A DNA stretch of 64,000 bases from Elephas maximus indicus (GCF_024166365.1 NC_064823.1:4210924-4274923); one strand, 5' to 3'; positions 39,125-51,559 are shown, numbered from the stretch's first letter. A program made the numbers and translations. The notes: a model not told the origin generated them from the letters alone.

Positions 39125-39355
39125 TTGCACCTTTATATGCCAGACACTGGTTTAAGTATTTAACATGCACTAACTCATTTAATCACAACGAAATACATTT
39201 ATGCCCATTTTACAGATTAGGCAATTGTACAGAAGTTAGATATTGTGCCCAAGGTCACAGAAGTGAAGGAGCCATCAGGTGGAGGAGCTGGGACTTGAAC
39301 CCAGGCATTCTGAGTCCAAGACCAGGGTCCTTAATCCTTAAGACACATTATTGTT
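39125..39355 (-). repeat. MIR SINE
   Basis: 'cccattttacagattaggca', 'gcccaaggtcacagaagtga' and 'gggacttgaacccaggcatt' are the MIR core and tRNA-like part in reverse. Confidence 0.9.
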
Positions 39356-39437
39356 AAAAATAAATTTAAAAGAATAATAAATGAAATTATGCATGTTAAG
39401 TACCTTTTACATTCTTTATAAGATTACTGTGCAGACT

Positions 39438-39540
39438 AAAATTCGCCAGGTGCTCCTTGGAAACTCTATGGGGCAGTTCTACTCTGTCCTATAGGGTTGC
39501 TATGAGTTGGAACGACTCGACAGCACTGGGTTTTTGGGTT
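39438..39540 (+). repeat. AfroSINE 3' fragment
   Basis: 'aaattcgccaggtgctcctt' to 'ctcgacagcactgggttttt'; the head is missing. Confidence 0.88.
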
Positions 39541-41365
39541 AAATGCAAGAATCCAAATAAAAAGTAAGCGGTACTCAATAGACGTTAGGTTGCTACTATA
39601 CGATATACTCATCCCAATGCGCTGTCGTTCAAAAGTTACCTAGATGGCTACTGAGTCCAGTGTTGTTGCTACCACCATTCAAAATATTTTTTGGAATTCT
39701 AGTTTTTGAAATGCCTTCATAGGCTATTAGCTACAATACTCAAGGAAAACATTCTTTTTAGAGTCAACGCATTTTGGACCAATAGCAGACTATTAAATCT
39801 GATCATCTACCTTATTTGTGACTTGGCTCTGAAAGACTTCTGATGGTTTCCCAAAACTAAACCTACTGCCAAAAAACAAAGCTTTACAGGACACACTGTG
39901 GCATGGCCCAATACTGAGCCTCACCTGAGATGGGCCATCAACAGCGCTGATTCTAGTCCCAGGTCTATGATTACTCATCTGGGTCACAACTCTCCAGTTC
40001 TGCTTATGTAACTTTATGATGAGGACTTGTTAAATGATCACAATTTCTTCAAGATTATTTGGAAAATGCATGTTGGTTAGAACCGGTGGAAAGCTTTCAA
40101 ACGCAGGGTCATGTGCTCTTCATAGAATGTCTCTGTTATTTTCACTAGAGACAGACACATTTTTCTCTATTAAACTATATCGTTTCTGTTAAGAAAACCT
40201 GGATGTTGTATTCAGAAAGGCTTTTCGTTTCCTCACATCTGAGATCCAGAATGGACAATTTCTGTGAGATGTGATAACTACTCAGGTTTGGAATAATGTA
40301 TCAAACTTGCTTTTAAAGGAAGCTTTACTGGCATAGACCTTTCGCTGCTGTCTCACTATAGGTTCATTCACCTCAGAAAGCTGTCACAAGGCAAAAATTT
40401 GAGTAAGAGACGAGATACAGGGGAAGTGTCAGGGGGCATTTACTACAGTCCTGTGTCTGGCCCTTAGATCTTGCGGAAAATCCAAAGACGGTCCCCAGGA
40501 TAGACTAACGCAAACCTGGATGCCCGATTATTTGGTGACAAAGGGACGGTGACAGGACATGCCCCTCTGATACGAAGGTACCTGGGAAGCTGATTAATGA
40601 ATCAGCCTGTTGCATAGTGAGCACAAAATTAGGACAGAAAGACACGGACGGCCCTGAGAGGGATTTCCAGTAGTCCGCCTTCCTTCATACCTCTTACTGA
40701 GGGCCTCCAATGTGCCGGGCTCTGTCCTCATTGTGCTCTCTGCTGATCACCTTCTGCAGTTCACTCTCAGGCTGTGGGACCATCACCAGCTAATCTCTTG
40801 ATCTAATCTAATCCCACAGGCCTAAGGGATAATCTGTTGGCTAACTGTACATTCTTATTTCCCTATTCTCTGAGTTTCGGGAAGGGTGCCTCATGCCAAT
40901 GAAATAATTTGCTAACCTTTTCCTTCAAAAAGATTAGTGTTTGGGGAAAGATTAATACACATGAATTACAAGAGAAAAACTAAGTGCTAACTATATGCAA
41001 TGGCCTAGGGTACAATAAGGATTAAAACAATCAGAATGGATAAGAGTAACCAGAAAAAGACTTAAAATTCAAACAGGACTTAGATATGGAGCTCTAATTC
41101 TCCATACACCACTTGGTAGCCAATACCATCCTCTGCCTCACTCTCTCACACACACAAATGGTCCCTCACAGTGCCTACTATGTGCCAGCCACTACTCTAG
41201 CCTACTTGAGATGCACAGTGAACAAAATAGACTAAGATCCTTGTCCTCATGGAGCTTACCTTCTATTGGGGAGAGACAAATGAAAACAGAGTTTGTCATA
41301 TGGTGAAAAGTGTTAGGGAGAAAAATAAATGTGAAAAAGGGGACAGGAAATGCTAGATGGCCAAA

Positions 41366-41516
41366 CAAACAACAACAAAAAAAACAAACCCACTGCAGTT
41401 GAATCAATTCCGACTCATAGCAACCCTACAGAACAGTGTAGAACTGCCCCAGAGTTTCCAAGAAGCGCCTGGCGGATTCGAACTGCCGACCTCTGTAGCA
41501 CTTAACCACTAACACA
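41366..41516 (-). repeat. AfroSINE copy
   Basis: Reverse orientation, 'acccactgcagttgaatcaa' to 'cacttaaccactaacacagg'. Inserted in an L2-like block. Confidence 0.9.
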
Positions 41517-41589
41517 GGGAGTTACTATTTTATATGGAATGCTCAAGAAGGCCTCCACTAAAGGATGGGATTTGAGCAGAAACATGAAA

Positions 41590-41752
41590 CCAACAACCAA
41601 ACCCGTTGCCACTGAGTCGATTCCAACTCATAGCAACCCAATAGGACAGAGTAGAACTGCCCCATAGTTTCCAAGGAGCACCTGGTGGATTCAAACTACG
41701 GTCTTTTGGTTAGCAGCTGTAGCACTTAACCACTACGCCACCAAGGTTTCTG
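41590..41752 (-). repeat. AfroSINE copy
   Basis: Reverse orientation, 'acccgttgccactgagtcga' to 'cactacgccaccaaggtttc'. Short flanking gcagaaa repeats may be the target-site duplication. Confidence 0.92.
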
Positions 41753-42187
41753 CAGAAATGCGAAGGTGGTAAGGAAATAAGCCTTGTAATGATCCAACGG
41801 GGAAAAAATTCCAAACAGAGGGAATAGCAAGTGCAAAGGCCCTGAGGAAGGACTATGCTTGGCAAGTAGGATGAACACAAAGATTGGTGTGACCAGAACA
41901 GAATGAACGGAAGGAGATGAGGTCAGTGAGATAATGAGAGACAAGGGAATATATCATGTAGGATCTTACAGGCCATTCTAAGGGCTTTGGCCTTTCTCTG
42001 AGAAAGGAAGCCATTGGAGAGTACTATGCAGGTATGAGAATCAGATTTATATTTTAAAAATACCTCACTGGTTGATGTATTAAAAATACACTGTAGGGAA
42101 ATAAAGAACCGTCAAAAACAATCATATTGTAGTGCTCTGGATATCAGCCAAAGGTGTACAATAAGCTAAGCAGCTTTTACTCATAAA

Positions 42188-42199
42188 AACTATTGAACT
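42188..42199. repeat. L1 target-site duplication, left
   Basis: aactattgaact, identical to 49551-49562. Confidence 0.95.
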
Positions 42200-43249
42200 G
42201 AATCTGAGGAGAGGCGGAGCCAAGATGGCGGACTAGGCAGACGCTACCTCGGATCCCTCTTACAACAAAGACACGGAAAAACAAGTGAATCGATCACATA
42301 CACAACAATCTATGAACCCTGAACAACAAACAGATTTAGAGACGGAGAACGAACTAATACGGGGAAGCAGCGATTGTTTTCAGAGCCTGGAGCCAGCGTA
42401 CCAGTCAGGTACGGCACAAGCACAAACAGCTGCTCCACCCCCCTAAACTAACCCCAGGAGGGGGACCAGCCGGTTCCGCAGGCGGCGTGGGAAGCAGCCG
42501 GTAGAAGAAGTCCCCGGGAGGCAGTGACTGGTCTTGGAACGGGGAGAGCAGCGTCCCAGCCGGGGAACCATCCCGCCGGGATTTGGACTGGACGCAGGTA
42601 CGGCATAAACACGGAAAGCTGCTCCACCCCCCTGAACTAACCCCAGGAGGGGGCTCAGCCGGGTCGCGTGAGCGGCGTGGGATGCAGCCGGTAGGAGAAG
42701 TCCCTGGGAGGCAGCGACTGGTATTGGAGCGGGGAGAACAGCATCCCAGCCGGGACACTCGGTCACGGCACAAGCACGGGGAGCTGCTCCACCCACCTGA
42801 AATAACCCCGGGAGGCGGCCCAACTGGTTCGCATGAGTGGCACGACAACGCGGCTGGAGGGACATGAAGTCCCCAGGAGGCAGCGACTGATTTTGGAGTA
42901 GAGAGTGCACTGTCCCAGTAGGGGAGCCTTGACGCTGGGCGTGGGGCTGGAAGCGGAGGATCTGACCTTGACTCCAGCGGGCCAGACCCCCCGGGGGCAA
43001 TCTCCACACACCCAGCACACATAGGCGACACGCCCCGCGGGAGTCTCAGATATAATAGTCATTCCAAGCAAGACAAGCAACTCTGGCTATATTCTGAGGT
43101 GCTACTCTCCTATCTCTCTGTTCCCTCCCCCACCCTCCCCAGGCGGCTTCATTAACATCCGAATAGCCTGAGCCAGAGGGAGAACTCTGATAGGGATCTG
43201 ACTGCATTTTTTTTTTAGCGGATTTTCTGGAAAAACTAGTTTCCCAGTG
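42200..43249 (+). promoter_or_regulatory. L1 5'UTR/promoter with tandem monomers
   Basis: About 1.05 kb GC-rich leader. Three related units begin at about 42411, 42599 and 42766, each opening with a form of 'acggcacaagcac' then 'agctgctccaccc', and each containing 'gtcccngggaggcag'. Spacing is about 188 and 167 bp. The layout recalls the monomer promoters of mouse L1. The 5' end has the YY1-like motif also found in human L1. Confidence 0.8.
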
Positions 43250-44261
43250 ATGGCTCAGAGACAACAATCCATATCAAACCACTTAAAGAAGCAGACCATG
43301 ACAGCTTCTCCAACCCCCCAAACAAAAGAATCAAAATCTTTCCCAAATGAAGATACAATCCTGGAATTATCAGATACAGAATGTAAAAAACTAATTTACA
43401 GAATGCTTCAAGACATCACAAATGAAATAAGGCAAACTGCAGAAAAAGCCAAGGAACACACTGATAAAACTGCTGAAGAACTCAAAAAGATTATTCAAGA
43501 ACATAGTGGAAAAATTAATAAGTTGCAAGAATCCATAGAGAGACAGCATGTAGAAATCCAAAAGATTAACAATAAAATTACAGAATTAGACAACGCAATA
43601 GGAAGTCAGAGGAGCAGACTCGAACAATTAGAATACAGACTGGGACATCTGGAGGACCAGGGAATCAACACCAACATAGCTGAAAACAAATCAGATAAAA
43701 GAATTAAAAAAAATGAAGAAACCCGAAGAATCATGTGGGACTCTATCAAGAAGGATAACCTGCGGGTGATTGGAGTCCCAGAACAGGGAGGGGGGACAGA
43801 AAACACAGAGAAAATAGCTGAAGAACTCCTGACACAAAACTTCCCTGACATCATGAAAGACGAAAAGGATATCTATCCAAGATGCTCATCGAACCCCATT
43901 TAAGATTGATCCAAAAAGAAAAACACCAAGACATATTATCATCAAACTCGCCAAAACCAAAGATAAACAGAAAATTTTAAAAGCAGCCAGGGAGAAAAGA
44001 AAGGTTTCCTTCAAGGGAGAATCAGTAAGTTCAGACTACTCAGCAAAAACCATGCAGGCAAGAAGGGAATGGGACGACATATACAGAACACTGAAGGAGA
44101 AAAACTGCCAGCCAAGGATCATATATCCAGCAAAACTCTCTCTGAAATATGAAGGCGAAATTAAGATATTTACAGATAAACACAAGTTTAGAGAATTTGC
44201 AAAAACCAAACCAAAGCTACAAGAAATACTAAAGGATATTGTTTGGTCAGAGAACCAATAA
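43250..44261 (+). pseudogene. L1 ORF1 (RNA-binding protein), one frameshift
   Basis: Encodes the L1 ORF1 chaperone, which coats L1 RNA as a coiled-coil trimer. It starts at ATG 43250 (MAQRQQSISN). Coiled-coil heptads follow (KINKLQESIERQHVEIQKIN, NNKITELDNAIGSQRSRLEQ), then the RRM-like part (WDSIKKDNLRVIGVPEQGGG) and the C-terminal domain (KTMQARREWDDIYRTLKEKN, QPRIIYPAKLSLKYEGEIKI). The frame shifts at about 43873-43880 (…DIYPRCSSNPI then stop at 43903), and the C-terminal domain continues in another frame to the stop at 44261. Apart from this one indel the ORF looks intact. Confidence 0.92.
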
Positions 44262-44718
44262 TATCAAATATCAGCACAACACAAGGTCACAAAACAGAAC
44301 GTCCTGATATCAACTCAAATAGGGAAATCACAAAAACAAACAAATAAGATTAATTAAAAAAAAAAAACACATAACAGGGAATCATGGAAGTCAATAGGTA
44401 AAAGATCAAAATAATCAAAAAGAGGGACTAAATACAGGAGGCATTGAACTGCCAGATGGAGAGTGATACAAGGTGATATAGAACAATACAAGTTAGGTTT
44501 TTACTTAGAAAAATAGGGGTAAATAATAAGGTAACCACAAAAAGGTATAACAACTCCATAACTCAAGATAATAGCCAAGAAAAACGTAACGACTCAACTA
44601 ACATAATGTCAAACACTATGAAAATGAGGATCTCACAATTTACTAAGAAAAACGCCTCAGCACAAAAAAGTATGTGGAAAAATGAAATTGTCAACAACAC
44701 ACATAAAAAGGCATCAAA

Positions 44719-47700
44719 ATGACAGCACTAAAAACTTATTTATCTATAATTACACTGAATGTAAATGGACTAAATGCACCAATAAAGACACAGAGAGTCA
44801 CAGACTGGATAAAGAAACACGATCCATCTATATGCTGCCTACAAGAGACACACCTTAGACTTAGAGACACAAACAAACTAAAACTCAAAGGATGGAAAAA
44901 AATATACCAAGCAAACAATAAGCAAAAAAGAAGAGTAGCAATATTAATTTCTGACAAAATAGACTTTAGACTTAAATCCACCACAAAGGATAAAGAAGGA
45001 CACTATATAATGATAAAAGGGACAATTGATCAGGAAGACATAACCATATTAAATATTTATGCACCCAATGACAGGGCTGCAAGATACATAAACCAAATTT
45101 TAACAGAATTGAAAAGTGAGATAGATACCTTCAGAATTATAGTAGGAGACTTCAACACACCACTTTCGGAGAAGGACAGGACATCCAGTAAGAAGCTCAA
45201 TAGAGACACGGAAGATCTAATTACAACAATCAACCAACTTGACCTCATTGACTTATACAGAACTCTCCATCCAACTGCTGCAAAATATACTTTTTTTTCT
45301 AGCGCACATGGAACATTCTCTAGAATAGACCACATATTAGGTCATAAAACAAACCTTTGCAGAGTCCAAAACATCGAAATATTACAAAGCATCTTCTCAG
45401 ACCACAAGGCAATAAAACTAGAGATCAATAACAGAAAAACTAGGGAGAAGAAATCAAATACTGGGAAAATGAACAATACCCTCCTGAAAAAAGACTGGGT
45501 TATAGAAGACATCAAGGAGGGAATAAGGAAATTCTTAGAAAGCAACGAGAATGAAAATACTTCCTATCAAAACCTCTGGGACACAGCAAAAGCAGTGCTC
45601 AGAGGCCAATTTCTATCGATAAATGCACACATACAAAAAGAAGAAAGAGCCAAAAGCAGAGAACTGTCCCGACAACTTGAACAAATAGAAACTGAGCAAC
45701 AAAAGAATCCATCAGGCACCAGAAGAAAACAAATAATAAAAATTAGAGCTGAACTAAATGAATTAGAGAACAGAAAAACAATTGAAAGAATTAACAAAGC
45801 CAAAAGCTGGTTCTTTGAAAAAATTAACAAAATTGATAAACCATTGGCTAGACTGACTAAAGAAATACAGGAAAGGAAACATATAACCCGAATAAGAAAC
45901 GAGAAGGACCACATCACAACAGAACCAAATGAAATTAAAAGAATCATTTCAGATTATTATGAAAATTTGTACTCTAACAAATTTGCAAACCTAGAAGAAA
46001 TGGATGAATTCCTGGAAAAACACTACCTACCTAAACTAACACATTCAGAAGTAGAACAACTAAATAGACCCATAACAAAAAAAGAGATTGAAACGGTAAT
46101 CAAAAAACTCCCAACAAAAAAAAGCCCTGGCCCGGACGGCTTCACTGCAGAGTTCTACCAAACTTTCAGAGAAGAGTTAACACCACTACTACTGAAGGTA
46201 TTTCAAAGCATAGAAAATGACGGAATACTACCCAACTCATTCTATGAAGCCACCATCTCCCTGATACCAAAACCAGGTAAAGACATTACAAAAAAAGAAA
46301 AGTATAGACCTATATCCCTCATGAACATAGATGCAAAAATCCTCAACAAAATTCTAGCCAATAGAATCCAACAACACATCAAAAAAATAATTCACCATGA
46401 TCAAGTGGGATTTATACCAGGTATGCAAGGCTGGTTTAATATCAGAAAAACCATTAATGTAATCCATCACATAAATAAAACAAAAGACAAAAACCACATG
46501 ATCTTATCAATTGATGCAGAAAAGGCATTTGACAAAGTCCAACACCCATTTATGATAAAAAAACTCTTACTAAAATAGGAATTGAAGGAAAATTCCTCAA
46601 CATAATAAAGGGCATCTATGCAAAGCCAACAGCCAATATCACTCTAAATGGAGAGAACCTGAAAGCATTTCCCTTGAAAACGGGAACCAGACAAGGATGC
46701 CCTTTATCACCGCTCTTATTCAACATCGTGCTGGAAGTCCTAGCCAGGGCAATTAGGCTAGACAAAGAAATCAAAGGTATCCGGATTGGCAAGGAAGGAG
46801 TAAAGTTATCACTATTTGCAGATGACATGATTATATACACAGAAAACCCTAAGGAATCCTCCAGAAAACTACTGAAACTAATAGAAGAGTTTGGCAGAGT
46901 CTCAGGTTATAAAATAAACATACAAAAATCACTTGGATTCCTCTACATCAACAAAAAGAACATCGAAGAGGAAATCACCAAATCAATACCATTCACAGTA
47001 GCCCCCAAGAAGATAAGATACTTAGGAATAAATCTTACCAAGGATGTAAAAGACCTACACAAAGAAAACTACAAAGCTCTACTACAAGAAATTCAAAAGG
47101 ACATACTTAACTGGAAAAACATACCTTGCTCATGGACAGGAAGACTTAACATAGTAAAAATGTCTATTCTACCAAAAGCCATCTATACATTTAACGCACT
47201 TCCGATCCAAATTCCAATGTCATATTTTAAGGGGATAGAGAAACAAATCACCAATTTCATATGGAAGGGAAAGAAGCCCCGGATAAGCAAAGCATTACTG
47301 AAAAAGAAGAAGAAAGTGGGAGGCCTCACTTTACCTGATTTCAGAAGCTATTATACAGCCACAGTAGTCAAAACAGCCTGGTACTGGTACAACAGGCACA
47401 TAGACCAATCGAACAGAATTGAGAACCCAGACATAGATCCATCCACATATGAGCAGCTGATATTTGACAAAGGACCAGTGTCAATTAATTGGGGAAAAGA
47501 AAGCCTTTTTAACAAATGGTGCTGGCATAACTGGATATTCATTTGCAAAAGAATGAAACAGGACCCATACCTCACACCATGCACAAAAACTAACTCCAAG
47601 TGGATCAAAGACCTAAACATAAAGACTAAAACGATAAAGATCATGGAAGAAAAAATAGGGACAACCCTAGGAGCCCTAATACAAGGCATAAACAGAATAC

Positions 47701-48530
47701 AAAACATTACCAAAAATGATGAAGAGAAACCCGATAACTGGGAGCTCCTAAAAATCAAACACCTATGCTCATCTAAAGACTTCACCAAAAGAGTAAAAAG
47801 ACCACCTACAGACTGGGAAAGAATTTTCAGCTGTGACATCTCCGACCAGCGCCTGATCTCTAAAATCTACATGATTCTGTCAAAACTCAACCACAAAAAG
47901 ACAAACAACCCAATCAAAAAGTGGGCAAAGGATATGAACACACATTTCACTAAAGAAGATATTCAGGCAGCCAACAGATACATGAGAAAATGCTCACGAT
48001 CATTAGCCATTAGAGAAATGCAAATTAAAACTACGATGAGATTCCATCTCACACCAACAAGGCTGGCGTTAATCCAAAAAACACAAAATAATAAATGTTG
48101 GAGAGGCTGCGGAGAGATTGGAACTCTTATACACTGCTGGTGGGAATGTAAAATGGTACAATCACTTTGGAAATCTATCGGGCGTTATCTTAAACAGTTA
48201 GAAATAGAACTACCATACAACCCAGAAATCCCACTCCTGGTAATATACCCTAGAGATACAAGAGCCTTCATAAAAACAGATATATGCACACCCATGTTTA
48301 TTGCAGCTCTGTTTACAATAGCAAAAAGTTGGAAGCAACCAAGGTGTCCGTCAACGGATGAATGGGTAAATAAATTGTGGTATATTCACACAATGGAATA
48401 CTACGCATCGATAAAGAACAGTGACGAATCTGTGAAACATTTCATAACATGGAGGAACCTGGAAGGCATTATGCTGAGCAAAATTAGTCAGAGGCAAAAG
48501 GACAAATATTGCATAAGACCACTATTATAA
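44719..48530 (+). pseudogene. L1 ORF2 (endonuclease / reverse transcriptase), one frameshift
   Basis: L1 ORF2, the enzyme for target-primed reverse transcription. The N-terminal AP-type endonuclease shows LNVNGLN, QETHLR, YAPND and GDFNTPLS. The reverse transcriptase shows [43 protein letters not shown] and FADDMIIY (active site 46815-46826). A C-terminal Zn-knuckle C-X3-C-X7-H-X4-C begins at 48096. The frame shifts in the A7 run at 46557-46563, where the first frame stops at 46578 and the second continues to the stop at 48530. Combined length is about 1270 codons, normal for L1. Confidence 0.95.
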
Positions 48531-48581
48531 GATCTTGAGTAATAGTAAACCTGAGAAGAACACATACTTTTGTGGTTACGA

Positions 48582-48610
48582 GGGGGGGAGGGAGGGAGGG
48601 TGGGAGAGGG
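48582..48610 (+). other. G-rich polypurine tract in L1 3'UTR (possible G-quadruplex)
   Basis: Repeated GGG runs (agggggggagggagggaggg, then tgggagaggg) about 50 bp after the ORF2 stop. G-rich polypurine tracts are a conserved feature of mammalian L1 3'UTRs. Confidence 0.85.
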
Positions 48611-49550
48611 TTTTTTATTGATTAATCAGTAGATAAGAACTGCTTTAGGTGACGGGAAAGACAACACTCAATACATGGAAGGTCAGCTCAATTGGACTGG
48701 ACCAAAAGCAAAGAAATTTCCGGGATAAAATGAATGCTTCAAAGGTCAGCGGAGCAAGGGCGGGGGTCTGGGGAACATGGTTTGTGGGGACTTCTAAGTC
48801 AATTGGCAAAATAATTCTATTATGAAAACATTCTGCATCCCACTTTGAAATGTGGCGTCTGGGGTCTTAAATGCTAACAAGGGGCCATCTAAGATGCATC
48901 AATTGGTCTCAACCCACCTGGAGCAAAGGAAAATGAAGAACACCAAGGCCACACGACAACTAAGAGCCCAAGAGACAGAAAGGGCCACATGAACCAGAGA
49001 CCTACATCATCCTGTGACCAGAAGGACTAGTTGGTGCCCGGCCACAATTGATGACTGCCCTGACAGGGAGCACAGCAGAGGACCCCTGAGGGAGCAGGAG
49101 ATCAGTGGAGATCAGTGGGATACAGACCCCAAATTCTCATAAAAGACCATACTTAATGGTCTGACTGAGACTAGAGGAATCCCGGCGGCCATGGTCCCCA
49201 GACCTTCTGTTGGCACAGGACAGGAACCATCCCCGAAGGCAACTCATCAGACATGAAAGGGACTGGTCAGCGGGTGGGAGAGAGATGCTGATGAAGAGTG
49301 AGCTAATTATATCAGGTGGACACTTGAGATTGTGTTGGCAACTCTTGTCTGGAGGGGGGATGGGAGGAGAGAGAGAGAGAGAAGCCGGCAAAATTGTCAC
49401 GAAAGGAGAGACTGAAAGGGCTGACTCAATAGGGGGAGAGCAAGTGGGAGTAGGGAGTGAGATGTATGTAAACTTATATGTGACAGACTGATTGGATTTG
49501 TAAACGTTCACTTGAAGCTTAATAAAAGTTAAAAAAAAAAAACAAAAAAC

Positions 49551-49562
49551 AACTATTGAACT
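49551..49562. repeat. L1 target-site duplication, right
   Basis: aactattgaact directly after the A-rich tail of the L1, identical to 42188-42199. Confidence 0.95.
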
Positions 49563-49884
49563 TTATGTGAGAAGAGTGCTAGTCTGTGAAATTCTTGCCC
49601 AGGGGTACTCCCGATCCCACCCCCCGCTTCCCCCTTGGCTCTATGGATGTCCTTTAATCATGACAGCAAAGAAAATGAATTGCTAGTTTAAAAAGTCCAG
49701 ACCCTGATGGCTTCCCTAGTGAATTCCATCAAATATTTAATAATATATTATTCCTTTGCCATTCATTATTGCTTCCCATGTTAGGCCACTCTGGAAGACC
49801 ATTTGGCAGTTTAATAAATTAAGCATTGATTTAGCATATTGTCGTTATGTGCTGTACAGTCAGTTCTGACTCAGAAATCACGCT

Positions 49885-50435
49885 CCCAGGTGTGTGAAAA
49901 TTACGTTCACAGAAAATATGCACACAAATGTTTCTAGCAGTTGTATTCACAATTGCCAAAACCCAGAAGCAGCCAAGATGCCCTTCAACAGGTGAATGGC
50001 TAAGCAGCTGTGGTACATCCATACAATGAAATGCTGTTTGGAGATGAAAAAGGACAAGTTGCTGATTCATGCAACGTGGATGAACCTGAAAAAGCATTAT
50101 GCTAAGCCTAAAAGAAAAAAGTATTAATAAACTGAATTTCATTAAAATTAAAATATTTTGCTCTTAAAAAGGCACCATTAAAAAAAATGAAAAGACAAGC
50201 CACTAGACTGAGACAAAGCATTTGCAAATCATGTATCTTATAAATGACTTTTATCCAAAATATGTATATAAAAGAATTCATCAATTAAAAAACAGGCAAA
50301 AAAAAACTTGAACAGGCGTTTTACCAAAGAAGACACAGAACAGCAAATAAGCACATGCAAAGATGTTTAATATTATCTGTCATTAAGGAAATGCAAATTA
50401 AAACTACAAGGAGATAGCCACTACATACCCACTCA
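49885..50435 (+). repeat. Old L1 fragments
   Basis: 'aagatgcccttcaacaggtg' and 'atacaatgaaatgctgtttg' mark an L1 ORF2-end piece (to about 50110). 50130-50435 is another ORF2 piece ('gaaatgcaaattaaaactac'). An AfroSINE interrupts before the next L1 block. Confidence 0.8.
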
Positions 50436-50440
50436 AATAA

Positions 50441-50639
50441 GAGCCCTGGTGGCTCAGTAGTTAAGCACGTGGCTACGAACCAAAAGGCTGGAGGTTTGAA
50501 TTCACCAGCAGCTCCATGGCAGAAAAGACACGGCAATCCGCTCCTGCAAAGATTACAGTCCTGGAAACCCTGTGGGGCAGTTCTACTCTGCAGCCAATGT
50601 GAGTTGGAATCGACCCGACGGCAATGGGTTTGGGTTTTG
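50441..50639 (+). repeat. AfroSINE copy, ~200 bp form
   Basis: 'agagccctggtggctcagta' to 'cggcaatgggtttgggtttt', with the extra 'cagaaaagacacggcaatcc' block. Confidence 0.92.
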
Positions 50640-50880
50640 AGGTTTTGTCCAGAAAAGGTACATCTATAAAGACTGAAAGCAGATCAGTGGTTGCCTACGT
50701 TTGAGGATGGAAGTGAGGCTTCACTGAAAAGGGCCTTGAGGGAATTTTGAGGGCACGGAGACATTTTATCAAACTGGGTGGTGGTGATATTTGCACAACT
50801 CTATAAATTCACTAAAAACTACTGAGATGTATACGTGCAATTGGTGAATTTTATGGAGTGTAAATTATACTTAAAGCTAG
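50640..50880 (+). repeat. Old L1 3'UTR piece
   Basis: 'gatcagtggttgcctacgtt', 'aactgggtggtggtgatatt' and 'gtaaattatacttaaa' are typical of ancient L1M 3' ends. Confidence 0.8.
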
Positions 50881-51559
50881 GGAAAAAACAACAACAACAA
50901 AGCCTGATAAAGAGAGAAGAAGGGTGATTCCTAGATTAACATCCTTGAATAATTTGTCTGACTTTTCAAGGGGGCTCATTCCAATATTATCTACCTGCTG
51001 GTGTTTAGCAGAAATGTTCTTCTTACTATCATGCAGAAACAGGGTAGGAATACCTATCAATTCCAGGTAGGATGAATCAACATCCGAATACCACACCTTA
51101 ATTATGCTATATAAAAAACAGACTGTTAACGTTTACAAGTTCTTTAAAAGGCCCCTGAAACCACTGCAGGCAGCACTGAATTTATTAATTTTCGTCCTAA
51201 TTAAAAAGCATATTGGGCAAGTCCTCCTTTGGATTGCAAACAAGTCAATACTCTAGCAGCTTGTGTTCCTGGAATTAAATCATTTGGAGTCAGAAGTCAA
51301 AGACGGGGAAGTTTTACATTAACAATCACCTCGGCTCTCAAGTCCCCTTACCAGGAAAGGAAAGCCTTATTTTTACCTTATTAAGTTACATTCACAACCC
51401 AGTACATGCTTGGCATATATAAATATCTAAAACAAACTTCATGAAACAATTACCTTTGCTACATGAAATGCATGTTGATATTTTCTATTCTATTCCATCT
51501 CACTTTTTTGAAATGGTTGTCTTAACACAACTTATTTTCCATACCACTAATTCTCAGTA

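Larger units (their letters stand above)
41160..42010 (+). repeat. L2-like LINE fragment broken by two SINEs
   Basis: 'gtgcctactatgtgccagcc', 'ttgtcctcatggagcttacc' and 'gtgcaaaggccctgaggaag' are typical L2 3'-end words. AfroSINEs sit at 41366 and 41590. Confidence 0.7.
42200..49550 (+). mobile_element. Full-length L1 LINE, nearly intact
   Basis: A complete L1 of about 7.35 kb: GC-rich 5'UTR with a YY1-like start (caagatggcgg, 42221-42231), ORF1, inter-ORF spacer, ORF2, a 3'UTR with a G-rich polypurine tract, and a poly(A) tail. It is flanked by the perfect 12 bp duplication aactattgaact. The bottom-strand target reads TTTTT/AT, typical of the L1 endonuclease. It lies antisense to NOCT in intron 1. 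The ORFs carry only one frameshift each, so the insertion is young, but this copy cannot make full proteins as assembled. Confidence 0.97.

Noticed and set aside
43606..43854. Antisense frames within L1 ORF1/ORF2 (82-162 codons)
   Set aside because: They are shadows of the A-rich coding strand of L1.
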